DNA of 5,587 nucleotides, from positions 1 through 5,587 of the forward strand of contig CAMJAJ010000111.1 of NCBI GenBank assembly GCA_946403565.1, read 5' to 3'. Positions 1-5,587 of this stretch are shown piece after piece (position 1 is the stretch's first letter; each line of letters starts with the position of its first letter). The translations under genes were made by a program, and so were the position numbers. The DNA is from an uncultured Treponema sp. (GTDB taxonomy: Bacteria; Spirochaetota; Spirochaetia; Treponematales; Treponemataceae). The notes beneath the pieces are model-generated. The model did no database searches, had not been told where the DNA came from, and worked only from the letters and a program-made list of their open reading frames with translations.

Positions 1-54
1 GTCGCGCAGGGTGGAATCCAAAAGCTCTATGTTCTTCGCGGAATTGTCTGCCAT
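1..54 (-). CDS. Start of a 2-isopropylmalate/citramalate synthase family enzyme (partial, 18 codons)
   Basis: Only the first 18 residues are inside the window; the gene runs off the left edge. They contain LLDSTLRD, the opening beta strand and first catalytic motif (TLRDGxQ) of the DRE-TIM/HMGL-like family: citramalate synthase, 2-isopropylmalate synthase, homocitrate synthase and relatives. In that family the Arg of the motif contacts the substrate and the Asp binds the divalent metal. These enzymes condense acetyl-CoA with a 2-oxoacid in branched-chain amino-acid or related synthesis. Citramalate synthase is my first guess, but the fragment cannot separate the members. The start is well fixed: a TAG stop lies in frame four codons upstream (64-66), the three codons between are not start codons, and the family motif begins at about residue 9. 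No Shine-Dalgarno sequence precedes the ATG, and a promoter sits directly upstream, so the gene looks independently transcribed and leaderless. Confidence 0.8.
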   Translation of the reverse strand, partial: MADNSAKNIELLDSTLRD

Positions 55-60
55 AAAGAC

Positions 61-89
61 ATTCTACAGAAGATTGGGGAAAATGACAA
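61..89 (-). promoter_or_regulatory. Sigma-70-type promoter for a leaderless transcript
   Basis: On the minus strand TTGTCA (84-89) and TAGAAT (61-66) each differ from the -35 and -10 consensus at one base, and the spacer (67-83) is exactly 17 bases. The -10 box ends 6 bases before the ATG at 54-52, so the expected transcription start falls on or within about 3 bases of the A of the ATG. It lies in the only AT-richer patch of the gap, just downstream of a GC-rich hairpin. There is no extended -10 TGn. Promoter activity is inferred from sequence alone. Confidence 0.68.
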
Positions 90-102
90 CACGGGCGGGC
101 AC

Positions 103-127
103 CGGGGCAAGGCAGGCCCCTGCCCCG
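103..127 (-). terminator. GC-rich hairpin after truB-ribF, terminator-like but without a U tract
   Basis: An inverted repeat starts one base after the stop codon of truB-ribF. Bases 103-112 pair with 118-127 around a 5-base loop (113-117), giving a 10-bp stem of mostly G-C pairs. The 110/120 pair is G·U in the minus-strand RNA but an A/C mismatch in plus-strand RNA, so the fold favours the minus-strand transcript. No run of U follows directly: the next bases are GC-rich, and a short T run appears only at about 80-83. It may be a weak or factor-assisted terminator, or a 3'-end stabilising structure. Confidence 0.42.
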
Positions 128-128
128 C

Positions 129-1958
129 TTAAAAAGTCAGGAAGCCCGGGTCTCCGGCAGGCCGTCCTTCCGGCAGCATGAGGCTCAGCCTTCCGCCGTC
201 AAAGCGGCAGCGGCAGGCAAGGGACTCCTGCCCAAAGCTTGCGGTCACGGCATACTCCCCGTCAGGAGGACAGACCTGGGGGCCTGCCAGGCGGGCGGAA
301 TCCTTTGCAAAGTCCAGGCGGCGGCAGTCATACGCAAAGGGCCGGCCCAGCAGGTCTGCCGCACAGGCAAAGTCGGCGGCCATGACGGCGGAGCGGACCC
401 GGGAAGAGCTGGCCCGCTCCCCGGCGACAAGGACATCGTCTATCACGTCGAATGAAAAGTTCCGCGCCGCGGCCAGGTCCGCGATTGCCTCCCTTCCAAA
501 CTGCCCCTTCCAGCCGCAGCGGAAATCCCGCCCCTCGGCAAGATAGCGCAGGCCGCAGGAGCTGACGAGCAGGTCCAGGAAGTCGGCCCCTTCCGTCCTC
601 GCGAAGGCCGGTGAAAAATCGACGACGACGGCGAAACGTACGCCCTTTTCCTCCAGCAGGTCCAGCCGCTGGTCCAGGCTCATGGCCGCCTCCAGGAGCG
701 AACCGTCCTCTCCCCTGAAGGACCTGCGGAACAGCACGATTCCCGGGACAAGCTTCTTCTGCGCAAGGACCGCGTCCACCAGGGCCATGTGCCCCCGGTG
801 CAGGGCATCGAAACTGCCGACGGACAGGGCGGTCCCCTGTTCCTTCCAGGCAGGAGGAAGGCCGCCCTCCTGCAGGTCGGCCCAGCTGAACACCTTCAGG
901 GCACGGCCCCGTTTGGGCACGACGAAGGAGTAGCCCAGGCGGCCTCCGCAGATCTGCGTGATTCCGGCAAACTGCCCGCCCGTATAGAAGACTGCCCGCT
1001 CGTCAGGAGTCTCGCAGGCGGCGAAGTCCTCACCGACATCATCGGCCATGGCAAGCGGAGAGAACATCCGGGACGAGAGGGGGCGGCCGTTGAGGTAGGC
1101 CTTCTCCGCTTCGGGGACAAGCTCCTCCGCCCTCAGGCCGCAGCGGAAGGAGAGCCGGGGGCTGAACGCAAGGAAATGGTTCCGTATGTCGGCGAACACA
1201 TCCTCGCCGTCCTTCACGGAGGCAAGGCCGTCCTGCCGCATCAACCGCTCCTTCTCGATGGCACCCTCGATGGAGAAAGGCTCCAGCATGGAAAAACAGG
1301 CGGCATCCTCCAGGGCGAACGGCCCCACACGGGTGCGGCGAAGGGCGGACAGGTGGGCCACACTTCCGAAGAGGGCGGCCATGTCGCGGGCAAGGGCGCG
1401 TATGTAGGTTCCCTTGGAGCACTCCACCTCGACCAGGGCATAGGAGTTCCGGTCATCAGGACCGGCCGCCCGGTACGCAAGGAGCCTGTTCCGGTAGATG
1501 AACACCTGCCTGGCCTGCAGGTTCACGCTCTCGCCGCTGCGGGCGGCATCGCTCGCCCGCCTGCCGTCCACATGGAGGGCCGAAAAGACCGGCGGCACCT
1601 GCAGCAGGGCACCGGTGAACTGGGCACAGGCCGTGGCCACCTCCTCCTGGGAAAGCGGCCGCCCCTCCCCCGTCAGGCGACCGAGGGGGTCGAGCGTGTC
1701 CGTGGCGCTGCCAAAGCAGATGACGGCGAGATAGCTTTTTCTGAATGAGGTCACATGAGAAACGAGGTGGGTAAGGCTCCCCGTCAGCACGACAAGAAGC
1801 CCCTCCGCAAAGGAGTCCAGCGTGCCGGTGTGGCCGACCTTGTCGGTCCCGAGCGACTTCTTTACGCTCCAGAGGGAGGAAAAACTGGTCAGCCCGGACC
1901 GCTTGGCATAGAGGATTATGCCGGAGGGGTTGTCAGGATTCTTTCTCTTCTTCGGCAT
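129..1958 (-). CDS. truB-ribF: TruB–RibF fusion: tRNA pseudouridine(55) synthase joined to FAD synthetase
   Basis: A single 609-residue frame. Residues 12 to about 230 form a TruB catalytic domain, which makes pseudouridine at position 55 of the tRNA T-loop. They contain GHTGTLDSFAEG with the catalytic Asp at residue 48, the FGSATDTLDPLG motif at about 82-93, and CSKGTYIR at 180-187. Residues from about 245 to 350 are a divergent TruB C-terminal region. A typical RibF N-terminus (LKVFSWADLQEG) begins near 354 with no Met at the join. The FMN adenylyltransferase (FAD synthetase) domain follows, with GSFDALHRGH (381-390), GRDFRCG (476-482) and SSSRVR (517-522). The usual riboflavin kinase domain is reduced to about 70 unrecognisable residues after LLGRPF (536-541). 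I chose the ATG at 1958 because AGGG (1965-1968) sits 6 bases upstream; ATG 1964 and GTG 1973 are in-frame alternatives. The gene overlaps rbfA by 26 bases and is probably the last of the operon. The TruB motif has Ser where Pro is usual (GTLDP). Confidence 0.9.
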   Translation of the reverse strand: MPKKRKNPDNPSGIILYAKRSGLTSFSSLWSVKKSLGTDKVGHTGTLDSFAEGLLVVLTGSLTHLVSHVTSFRKSYLAVICFGSATDTLDPLGRLTGEGRPLSQEEVATACAQFTGALLQVPPVFSALHVDGRRASDAARSGESVNLQARQVFIYRNRLLAYRAAGPDDRNSYALVEVECSKGTYIRALARDMAALFGSVAHLSALRRTRVGPFALEDAACFSMLEPFSIEGAIEKERLMRQDGLASVKDGEDVFADIRNHFLAFSPRLSFRCGLRAEELVPEAEKAYLNGRPLSSRMFSPLAMADDVGEDFAACETPDERAVFYTGGQFAGITQICGGRLGYSFVVPKRGRALKVFSWADLQEGGLPPAWKEQGTALSVGSFDALHRGHMALVDAVLAQKKLVPGIVLFRRSFRGEDGSLLEAAMSLDQRLDLLEEKGVRFAVVVDFSPAFARTEGADFLDLLVSSCGLRYLAEGRDFRCGWKGQFGREAIADLAAARNFSFDVIDDVLVAGERASSSRVRSAVMAADFACAADLLGRPFAYDCRRLDFAKDSARLAGPQVCPPDGEYAVTASFGQESLACRCRFDGGRLSLMLPEGRPAGDPGFLTF

Positions 1959-2382
1959 CGGCATCCCTGGCACTTGCCCCAGAAGCCCCGTCAGCCTCCG
2001 TTCCGCCGGCCCGCGCCGCCTCTATGGCCTGTGATTCCTTCTCCAGTTCGTTAAGGCGCTGGACCATGTCATAGCCTTCCTTCATGGAGAAGTCCGCGAC
2101 AAAGGTGAACTTCGGGAACTTGTAGATGCGGAGCTTGCCCGCTATGGACGACTGGATGAAGCCGGCGGCGCTCTGCAGGCCCTCCACCCCACGCTTCACA
2201 GAGGCCTCGTCCATAAAGGAGGAGACATAGACCTTTGCGTAGGAGAGGTCCTTGGAGACTTCCACCCGGTTTATGGACAGGAACTCGCTGACCCGCGGGT
2301 CTTTGACCTCCCGCTTCATGATCATGGAGGAAATCTCCTTCCTGAGCTGCTCGCCCAGCTTAAGCAACCTGTACTGACCCAT
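1933..2382 (-). CDS. rbfA: Ribosome-binding factor A (30S maturation factor)
   Basis: A 149-residue RbfA. This small single-KH-fold protein binds the immature 30S subunit and acts in late 16S rRNA maturation and cold adaptation. Family landmarks are the N-terminal helix (YRLLKLGEQLRKEISSMI), DPRV at about 28-31, VEVSKDLSYAKVYVS at about 40-54, and the R..P.FTF..D.S strand at about 84-99 ending in a conserved Gly. The last 35 or so residues, rich in Ala, Asp and Glu (ending EEEKES), extend beyond the roughly 120-130 residues usual for the family and look disordered. The ATG at 2382 shares its A with the infB stop (TGATG). A GTG at 2385 is an alternative start one codon earlier, but a GGCGG sequence (2389-2393) is better spaced for the ATG. 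The gene overlaps truB-ribF at its 3' end. Confidence 0.93.
   Translation of the reverse strand: MGQYRLLKLGEQLRKEISSMIMKREVKDPRVSEFLSINRVEVSKDLSYAKVYVSSFMDEASVKRGVEGLQSAAGFIQSSIAGKLRIYKFPKFTFVADFSMKEGYDMVQRLNELEKESQAIEAARAGGTEADGASGASARDADAEEEKES
1958..1968 (-). promoter_or_regulatory. Ribosome binding site deciding the truB-ribF start
   Basis: AGGG (1965-1968) lies 6 bases before the ATG at 1958-1956. The other in-frame ATG (1964) directly abuts AGGG and so has no usable spacing, and the GTG at 1973 precedes it. This favours a protein beginning MPKKRKNP, with translation starting inside the last codons of rbfA, a layout expected to couple the two genes. Confidence 0.5.
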
Positions 2383-2393
2383 CACTGACCGCC
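2380..2393 (-). promoter_or_regulatory. infB–rbfA stop/start overlap (TGATG) with weak SD
   Basis: The infB stop TGA (2384-2382) and the rbfA ATG (2382-2380) share one base. GGCGG (2389-2393) lies 6 bases before the ATG inside the last infB codons. This arrangement usually means that a ribosome ending infB re-initiates on rbfA. If the GTG at 2385 were used instead, the overlap would be GTGA and the spacing only 3 bases. Confidence 0.6.
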
Positions 2394-5324
2394 GTTCTTT
2401 GCAGCCTCAGCCTTGGCAGCCTTTCCGGCCTCCTTGGCGGCCTTCTCCGCAAGCTGCTGCTCCTGCTTTTCGGCAAGGGCCTTGGCGGCTGCGGCGGCCT
2501 CACGCTGGGCCTGCTGCCGCTCCATCTCGGCGCGCTCGTCAACCAGCGTGTCGCCCAGCTTCCTGGCAATCTCGACAAACTCGAACGCCTCGATTTGGTC
2601 GCCCACCTGGATGTCCTGCCAGTTCTCGATTCCGAGACCGCACTCAAAGCCCTCGCGGACTTCCTTCGCATCTTCCTTGAAGCGCTTGAGGGAGGCGACC
2701 TTTCCAGTGAACTTGACGACACCGTCGCGTATGACGTTGACGCTGCTGCTCCGCTTGATGACTCCGCTCGTAACGTAACATCCGGCGATGAGTCCGATCT
2801 TCGGAACCTTGAAGGTGTTGCGGACATCGAGCGTTCCGGTAACCTCTTCCTTGGTGTCGGGCTTGAGCATGCCTTCCATAGCCTGCTTGATCTCTTCCAC
2901 ACAGGCATAGATGATGTTGTACTTGCGGATCTCGACCTTCTCCTGGTCGGCAAGTGCCTTGGCCTTGGGAGTCGGGCGGACGTTGAATCCGATGATGATT
3001 GCATTGTCGTCTGCGGCGGCAAGGTTCACGTCGCTCTCATTGATGGCGCCCGCGCTGGAATGGATGACGACCAGGCGGATATCCTTCGTCGAAAGCTTTT
3101 CAAGCGAAGTCTTGAGCGCCTCCGCGCTTCCCTGCAGGTCGGCCTTGATGATGACCTTGAACTCCTTGGTCTCCTGCTGCTCAATCGTGGAGTAGAGGTT
3201 GTCGAGCGTGACCTTCTTGACGGCCTTGGCATCCTCAAAGCGCTTGAGCTCCTGCCGCTTGGCGGCGAAGGCACGGGCCTCCTTCTCGGACTCCGTGACC
3301 TGGAAGGGATCGCCCGCGTTGGGCATGGACTCTATGCCCAGCACCTCGACCGGCATGGAGGGGCCCGCCTCCTTTATCTTCTTGCCCCTGTCGTTGAACA
3401 TGGCGCGGACACGGCCTGAGTAAACGCCGGCAACGAAGGGGTCTCCCGCCTTCAAGGTTCCGCGCTGCACGATCACGGAGGCGACGACGCCGCGTCCCTG
3501 GTCTATGCGGGACTCGATGACCTTACCTTCGGCACGGCAGTCGTACTGGGCCTTGAGCTCCAGCATCTCCGCCTGCAGGAGGATGGCGTCGAGCAGGTCG
3601 TCGATTCCCTCCTTCTTGAGGGCGGAAATCTTGACGTACTGGGTCTCGCCACCCCATTCCTCCGGGGTGAGTCCCTGCTCTGAAAGCTGGGTCATAACCC
3701 GGTCGGGGTTTGCATCGGGCTTGTCTATCTTGTTCACCGCGACGATGATGGGGACCTTCGCGTCCTTGGCATGATTGATGGCCTCCATGGTCTGGGGCAT
3801 CACGCCGTCATCAGCGGCGACGACGAGGACGACGATGTCCGTAATCTGGGCACCGCGTGCGCGCATCATGGAGAAGGCCTCGTGTCCCGGGGTATCCAGG
3901 AAGGTGATCTCGCCCTTCTCGGTCGCGACCTTGTAGGCTCCGATCTTCTGGGTGATTCCACCGGCCTCGCCTTCCGCGACATGCGCATTGCGGATTGCAT
4001 CGAGGGTCTTGGTCTTTCCGTGGTCTACGTGTCCCATGACCGTGACGATCGGAGGACGCGGCTTGACTCCGGCCTCGTCACCCTTCTCGCTCTCTATGAC
4101 GGTCTCGTCGTAGAGGCTGACCAGGTGGACCTTGCAGTTGTATTCCTCCGCCAGGATGGTCGCGGTATCGGAGTCGATGGACTGGTTTATCGTGACCATC
4201 ATGCCCATGGACATGAGCTTGCCGATGATTTCCCCGGCCTTGAGGTTCATCTTCTTGGCGAGGTCGGACACGGAGATCGTGTCCATGATGTCTATCTGCT
4301 CAGGAACGGCGCTTGAAGGCGTGTTCTGGCGCTTCTTGTTCTGATACAGCTCCTCCTCGTTGAAGGACTCCTCCTTCTCCTTGTCGTGCGTGTATACAGG
4401 CTTCTTTCCCTTGAAGGGCTTCTTGGCCGGAGTCTTGTTCGTCTGCATGGAGGCGGGAGAATTGAAGGATTCGCCCCTGTTTGCCCCCTGCCCAAAGCCG
4501 GGCCTGTTTCCGCCGAACTGACCGTTGCCGTTAAAGTTGCCGCGGTTCTGGCCGTTGCCGTTGAAATTGCCGCGGTTCTGGCCACCGAAGCCACCACGGT
4601 TCTGGCCGCCGGCATAACCGCCACGTCCTCCGTTCTGACCTCCGTTCTGGCCGCCATAGCCGCCGCGGTTCTGGCCACCGGCGTAGCCGCCCTGCCGGTT
4701 CTGATAGCCCTCGCGGGCCTGCGCACCGGTGAAGCCGCCCTGACCGCCGGTTCCGTTGCCGTTCCTGCCACGGTAGTTGCCGTAGCCGCCCCTGCCCCGT
4801 CCATAGCCGCTCAAATTTCCGGCACGGACGTTGGGCCGCTGCTGGTTCAGCACGAACGGAACCGGGCTGGACTGGGAACGGGGCTTGCCCTGTCCCGCAT
4901 CCGAGGCAGGCTGGGCACCGCCGCCCTGTCCCGCCTCCGGCGCAGGAGCCTCCGGCTTCTTCACCTGGGAAGCGGCATCATCATTCTTTTCGACCTTCGC
5001 GGCATTCTCAGCGGCAGGCTGGCTCTGCTTCTCCGGAAGATCCGCCGGCCTTTCGGCAGCAGGAGCAGCCGTCTGCAGCTTTGCCTCTGCGGATGAATCA
5101 GACGGCTTCTTAACGACGATGCGGACCCGCTCCTTGCCGTCCTTGCCAGAGTCCTGCCTGCCCTTCACAGCCTGCCCCGACGGAGCGGCGGCGGGCGCAG
5201 GTCCCTTGCGTTTGACGACAACGACCTTTTTCTTGGGCTGCTGGTTCTGAGCTTGAGGCGCCCCGCCCTTATTCTCTTTCTTGTGCAATATCACATTGGG
5301 CTTCTTTTCAGTTTCATCCGCCAT
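2382..5324 (-). CDS. infB: Translation initiation factor IF-2
   Basis: A 980-residue IF-2, the GTPase that places initiator fMet-tRNA on the 30S subunit and promotes 50S joining. Residues 1-165 are a Lys/Ala/Pro-rich disordered leader. Residues 173-284 are Gly/Asn/Arg/Gln-rich with short aromatic-containing repeats. The IF2-N domain spans about 348-402. The G domain follows, with G1 GHVDHGKT (431-438), G2 GGITQ (455-459), G3 DTPGH (477-481, His481 matching the catalytic His), G4 NKID (531-534) and G5 SAL (567-569). Domains II and III follow, then the fMet-binding C2 domain (about 830-920) with GFECG at 892-896. An Ala/Glu/Lys-rich helical tail of about 55 residues (924-980) extends past the usual IF-2 end. 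The start is the ATG at 5324, 15 bases after the upstream gene, with AAGGA (5337-5341) and a closer AGG-type match ahead of it. All GTPase motifs are intact, so I expect it to be functional. Confidence 0.97.
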   Translation of the reverse strand: MADETEKKPNVILHKKENKGGAPQAQNQQPKKKVVVVKRKGPAPAAAPSGQAVKGRQDSGKDGKERVRIVVKKPSDSSAEAKLQTAAPAAERPADLPEKQSQPAAENAAKVEKNDDAASQVKKPEAPAPEAGQGGGAQPASDAGQGKPRSQSSPVPFVLNQQRPNVRAGNLSGYGRGRGGYGNYRGRNGNGTGGQGGFTGAQAREGYQNRQGGYAGGQNRGGYGGQNGGQNGGRGGYAGGQNRGGFGGQNRGNFNGNGQNRGNFNGNGQFGGNRPGFGQGANRGESFNSPASMQTNKTPAKKPFKGKKPVYTHDKEKEESFNEEELYQNKKRQNTPSSAVPEQIDIMDTISVSDLAKKMNLKAGEIIGKLMSMGMMVTINQSIDSDTATILAEEYNCKVHLVSLYDETVIESEKGDEAGVKPRPPIVTVMGHVDHGKTKTLDAIRNAHVAEGEAGGITQKIGAYKVATEKGEITFLDTPGHEAFSMMRARGAQITDIVVLVVAADDGVMPQTMEAINHAKDAKVPIIVAVNKIDKPDANPDRVMTQLSEQGLTPEEWGGETQYVKISALKKEGIDDLLDAILLQAEMLELKAQYDCRAEGKVIESRIDQGRGVVASVIVQRGTLKAGDPFVAGVYSGRVRAMFNDRGKKIKEAGPSMPVEVLGIESMPNAGDPFQVTESEKEARAFAAKRQELKRFEDAKAVKKVTLDNLYSTIEQQETKEFKVIIKADLQGSAEALKTSLEKLSTKDIRLVVIHSSAGAINESDVNLAAADDNAIIIGFNVRPTPKAKALADQEKVEIRKYNIIYACVEEIKQAMEGMLKPDTKEEVTGTLDVRNTFKVPKIGLIAGCYVTSGVIKRSSSVNVIRDGVVKFTGKVASLKRFKEDAKEVREGFECGLGIENWQDIQVGDQIEAFEFVEIARKLGDTLVDERAEMERQQAQREAAAAAKALAEKQEQQLAEKAAKEAGKAAKAEAAKNGGQ
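4515..4574 (-). repeat. Two tandem 30-base units in infB
   Basis: Bases 4515-4544 and 4545-4574 agree at 25 of 30 positions and encode [10 protein letters not shown] and [10 protein letters not shown] (IF-2 residues 261-270 and 251-260). Of the five differences, two change the last residue (Phe versus Asn) and the rest are silent, consistent with duplication followed by selection on the peptide. Confidence 0.85.
4575..4691 (-). repeat. Pair of 48-base repeats in infB
   Basis: Bases 4575-4622 and 4644-4691 encode nearly the same 16-residue unit, [11 protein letters not shown](Y/F)GGQN (IF-2 residues 235-250 and 212-227), separated by a 7-residue Gly/Asn/Gln-rich spacer. The peptide differs at one residue while several third positions differ. 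The pair directly adjoins the 30-base tandem repeat. Confidence 0.8.
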
Positions 5325-5330
5325 ATCTAA

Positions 5331-5341
5331 CCTATTTCCTT
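5331..5341 (-). promoter_or_regulatory. infB: Shine-Dalgarno region of infB
   Basis: The minus strand reads AAGGAAATAGG here, overlapping the upstream TAA stop. AAGGA lies 12 bases and AGG 6 bases from the infB ATG, so the site may be bipartite. It fits coupled translation from the upstream gene. Confidence 0.5.
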
Positions 5342-5587
5342 ATTCCTCTTCAAATGAAAACTCAACACCGCATTTCGGACACTTCGTCATGCTGAGGCTT
5401 ATCTTCGCACCGCACTCCGGGCAGAAGTACTCATCCTCTTCCTCTTCGGCGGATTCAGCCGGGACATCCGCATCCTGGTCCTCCACCGCGGCATCCTCAG
5501 GCTCTTCGTCCGCAAAGACAACGTTCTCGCTTATAATCTTGCTGACAAGGGCGATATCCTCGTCAGTCAATCCCTCCACGTTCTTTA
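5340..5587 (-). CDS. nusA: Transcription factor NusA, C-terminal end with zinc ribbon (partial)
   Basis: 81 complete codons of a gene that enters from the right edge. The first part (KNVEGLTDEDIALVSKII) resembles the helix-hairpin-helix-like repeats at the C-terminus of NusA, and the place directly before infB is the standard nusA position. NusA binds RNA polymerase and controls pausing, termination and antitermination. A 25-30 residue Asp/Glu-rich linker follows, then a four-cysteine zinc ribbon, CPECG and CPKCG with ten residues between the inner cysteines (bases 5370-5423), and a short acidic end. A zinc ribbon is not part of the standard NusA domain set. The frame is open to the edge except that the last partial codon reads TA, so Tyr or a stop cannot be told apart. 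If it is a stop, this would be a separate small zinc-ribbon protein starting at GTG 5579. Confidence 0.72.
   Translation of the reverse strand, partial: KNVEGLTDEDIALVSKIISENVVFADEEPEDAAVEDQDADVPAESAEEEEDEYFCPECGAKISLSMTKCPKCGVEFSFEEE

Larger units (their letters stand above)
4473..4808 (-). repeat. RG/GN-rich low-complexity coding region in infB
   Basis: This encodes IF-2 residues 173-284, composed mostly of Gly, Asn, Arg and Gln with periodic Tyr or Phe (units such as [11 protein letters not shown] and [10 protein letters not shown]). It contains two clear DNA repeat pairs, listed separately. The composition matches RGG/GAR-type disordered RNA-binding segments. A function in this protein is an inference. 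Confidence 0.85.

Noticed and set aside
27..62. 11-codon frame on the minus strand starting at an ATG inside the -10 box and overlapping the acyltransferase start
   Set aside because: Its ATG lies upstream of the expected transcription start, so the predicted transcript would not contain it; it has no SD and is out of frame with the real gene.
890..925. In-frame GTG codons near the TruB/RibF join as a separate RibF start
   Set aside because: Neither GTG has a well-spaced SD; the nearest GGAGG is 22 bases from the first, and the frame is continuous, so a fusion is the simpler reading.
789..1748. Long plus-strand open frame (319 codons) opposite truB-ribF
   Set aside because: It lies wholly antisense to a gene with clear family motifs, its translation shows no recognisable domain, and open antisense frames are common in GC-rich coding DNA.
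2595..3419. Plus-strand open frame (274 codons) opposite infB
   Set aside because: It covers the conserved IF-2 domains in antisense, and its Leu/Asp/Gly-rich translation mirrors the codon bias of infB.
4284..4448. Internal ATG codons of infB (4448 and 4286) as starts of shorter IF-2 forms like those of E. coli
   Set aside because: No Shine-Dalgarno sequence precedes either ATG, so the sequence does not support internal initiation.
4386..5096. Plus-strand open frame (236 codons), Ala/Val/Leu-rich, opposite the infB low-complexity region
   Set aside because: The hydrophobic look comes from reading Gly/Asn/Arg-rich repeat codons backwards; there is no family motif and no start signal.
5532..5537. 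Perfect TATAAT on the plus strand inside the nusA-like gene
   Set aside because: The hexamer at 17-base spacing (5509-5514) is a poor -35 match, and no plus-strand gene lies downstream.

Overview
The window holds the distal half of a nusA–infB type operon, all on the minus strand (read from right to left): the C-terminal end of what is most likely nusA, then infB (IF-2), rbfA, and one long gene that joins a TruB-type tRNA pseudouridine synthase to a RibF-type FAD synthetase. At the left edge, after a 74-base gap, are the first 18 codons of a separate gene of the 2-isopropylmalate/citramalate synthase (DRE-TIM acyltransferase) family. The DNA looks GC-rich and gene-dense. No stretch over 300 bases lacks a gene, and I see no RNA genes, mobile elements or CRISPR arrays.

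The organism is most likely a spirochaete, probably of the Treponema group. This rests on the gene order, the sequence of the IF-2 N-domain and early G-domain region, and the GTLDSFAEG form of the TruB catalytic motif. It is recognition from memory, not a database result. A biosynthetic acyltransferase gene next door argues for a free-living or gut/rumen-type species and against a host-dependent pathogen that has lost amino-acid synthesis.

Layout from right to left: nusA C-terminus (5587 to 5340) with an acidic linker and a four-cysteine zinc ribbon; a 15-base gap with a Shine-Dalgarno-like sequence; infB (5324 to 2382); a TGATG stop/start overlap into rbfA (2382 to 1933); a 26-base overlap into truB-ribF (1958 to 129); a GC-rich hairpin (127 to 103); a near-consensus sigma-70-type promoter (89 to 61); and the acyltransferase gene starting at 54. 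The four operon genes are tightly packed and probably translationally coupled. Their products act in transcription elongation/termination, translation initiation, 30S maturation, tRNA modification and flavin cofactor synthesis.

The points most worth a second look are these. The acyltransferase gene appears to be transcribed as a leaderless mRNA, with its ATG about 7 bases from a -10 box and no room for a ribosome binding site. TruB and RibF are fused in one frame. The RibF half keeps its adenylyltransferase motifs but has lost a recognisable riboflavin kinase domain. IF-2 carries an RG/GN-rich low-complexity region and an extra helical C-terminal tail. The NusA-like protein ends in a zinc ribbon. 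I found no wholly new multi-gene system.
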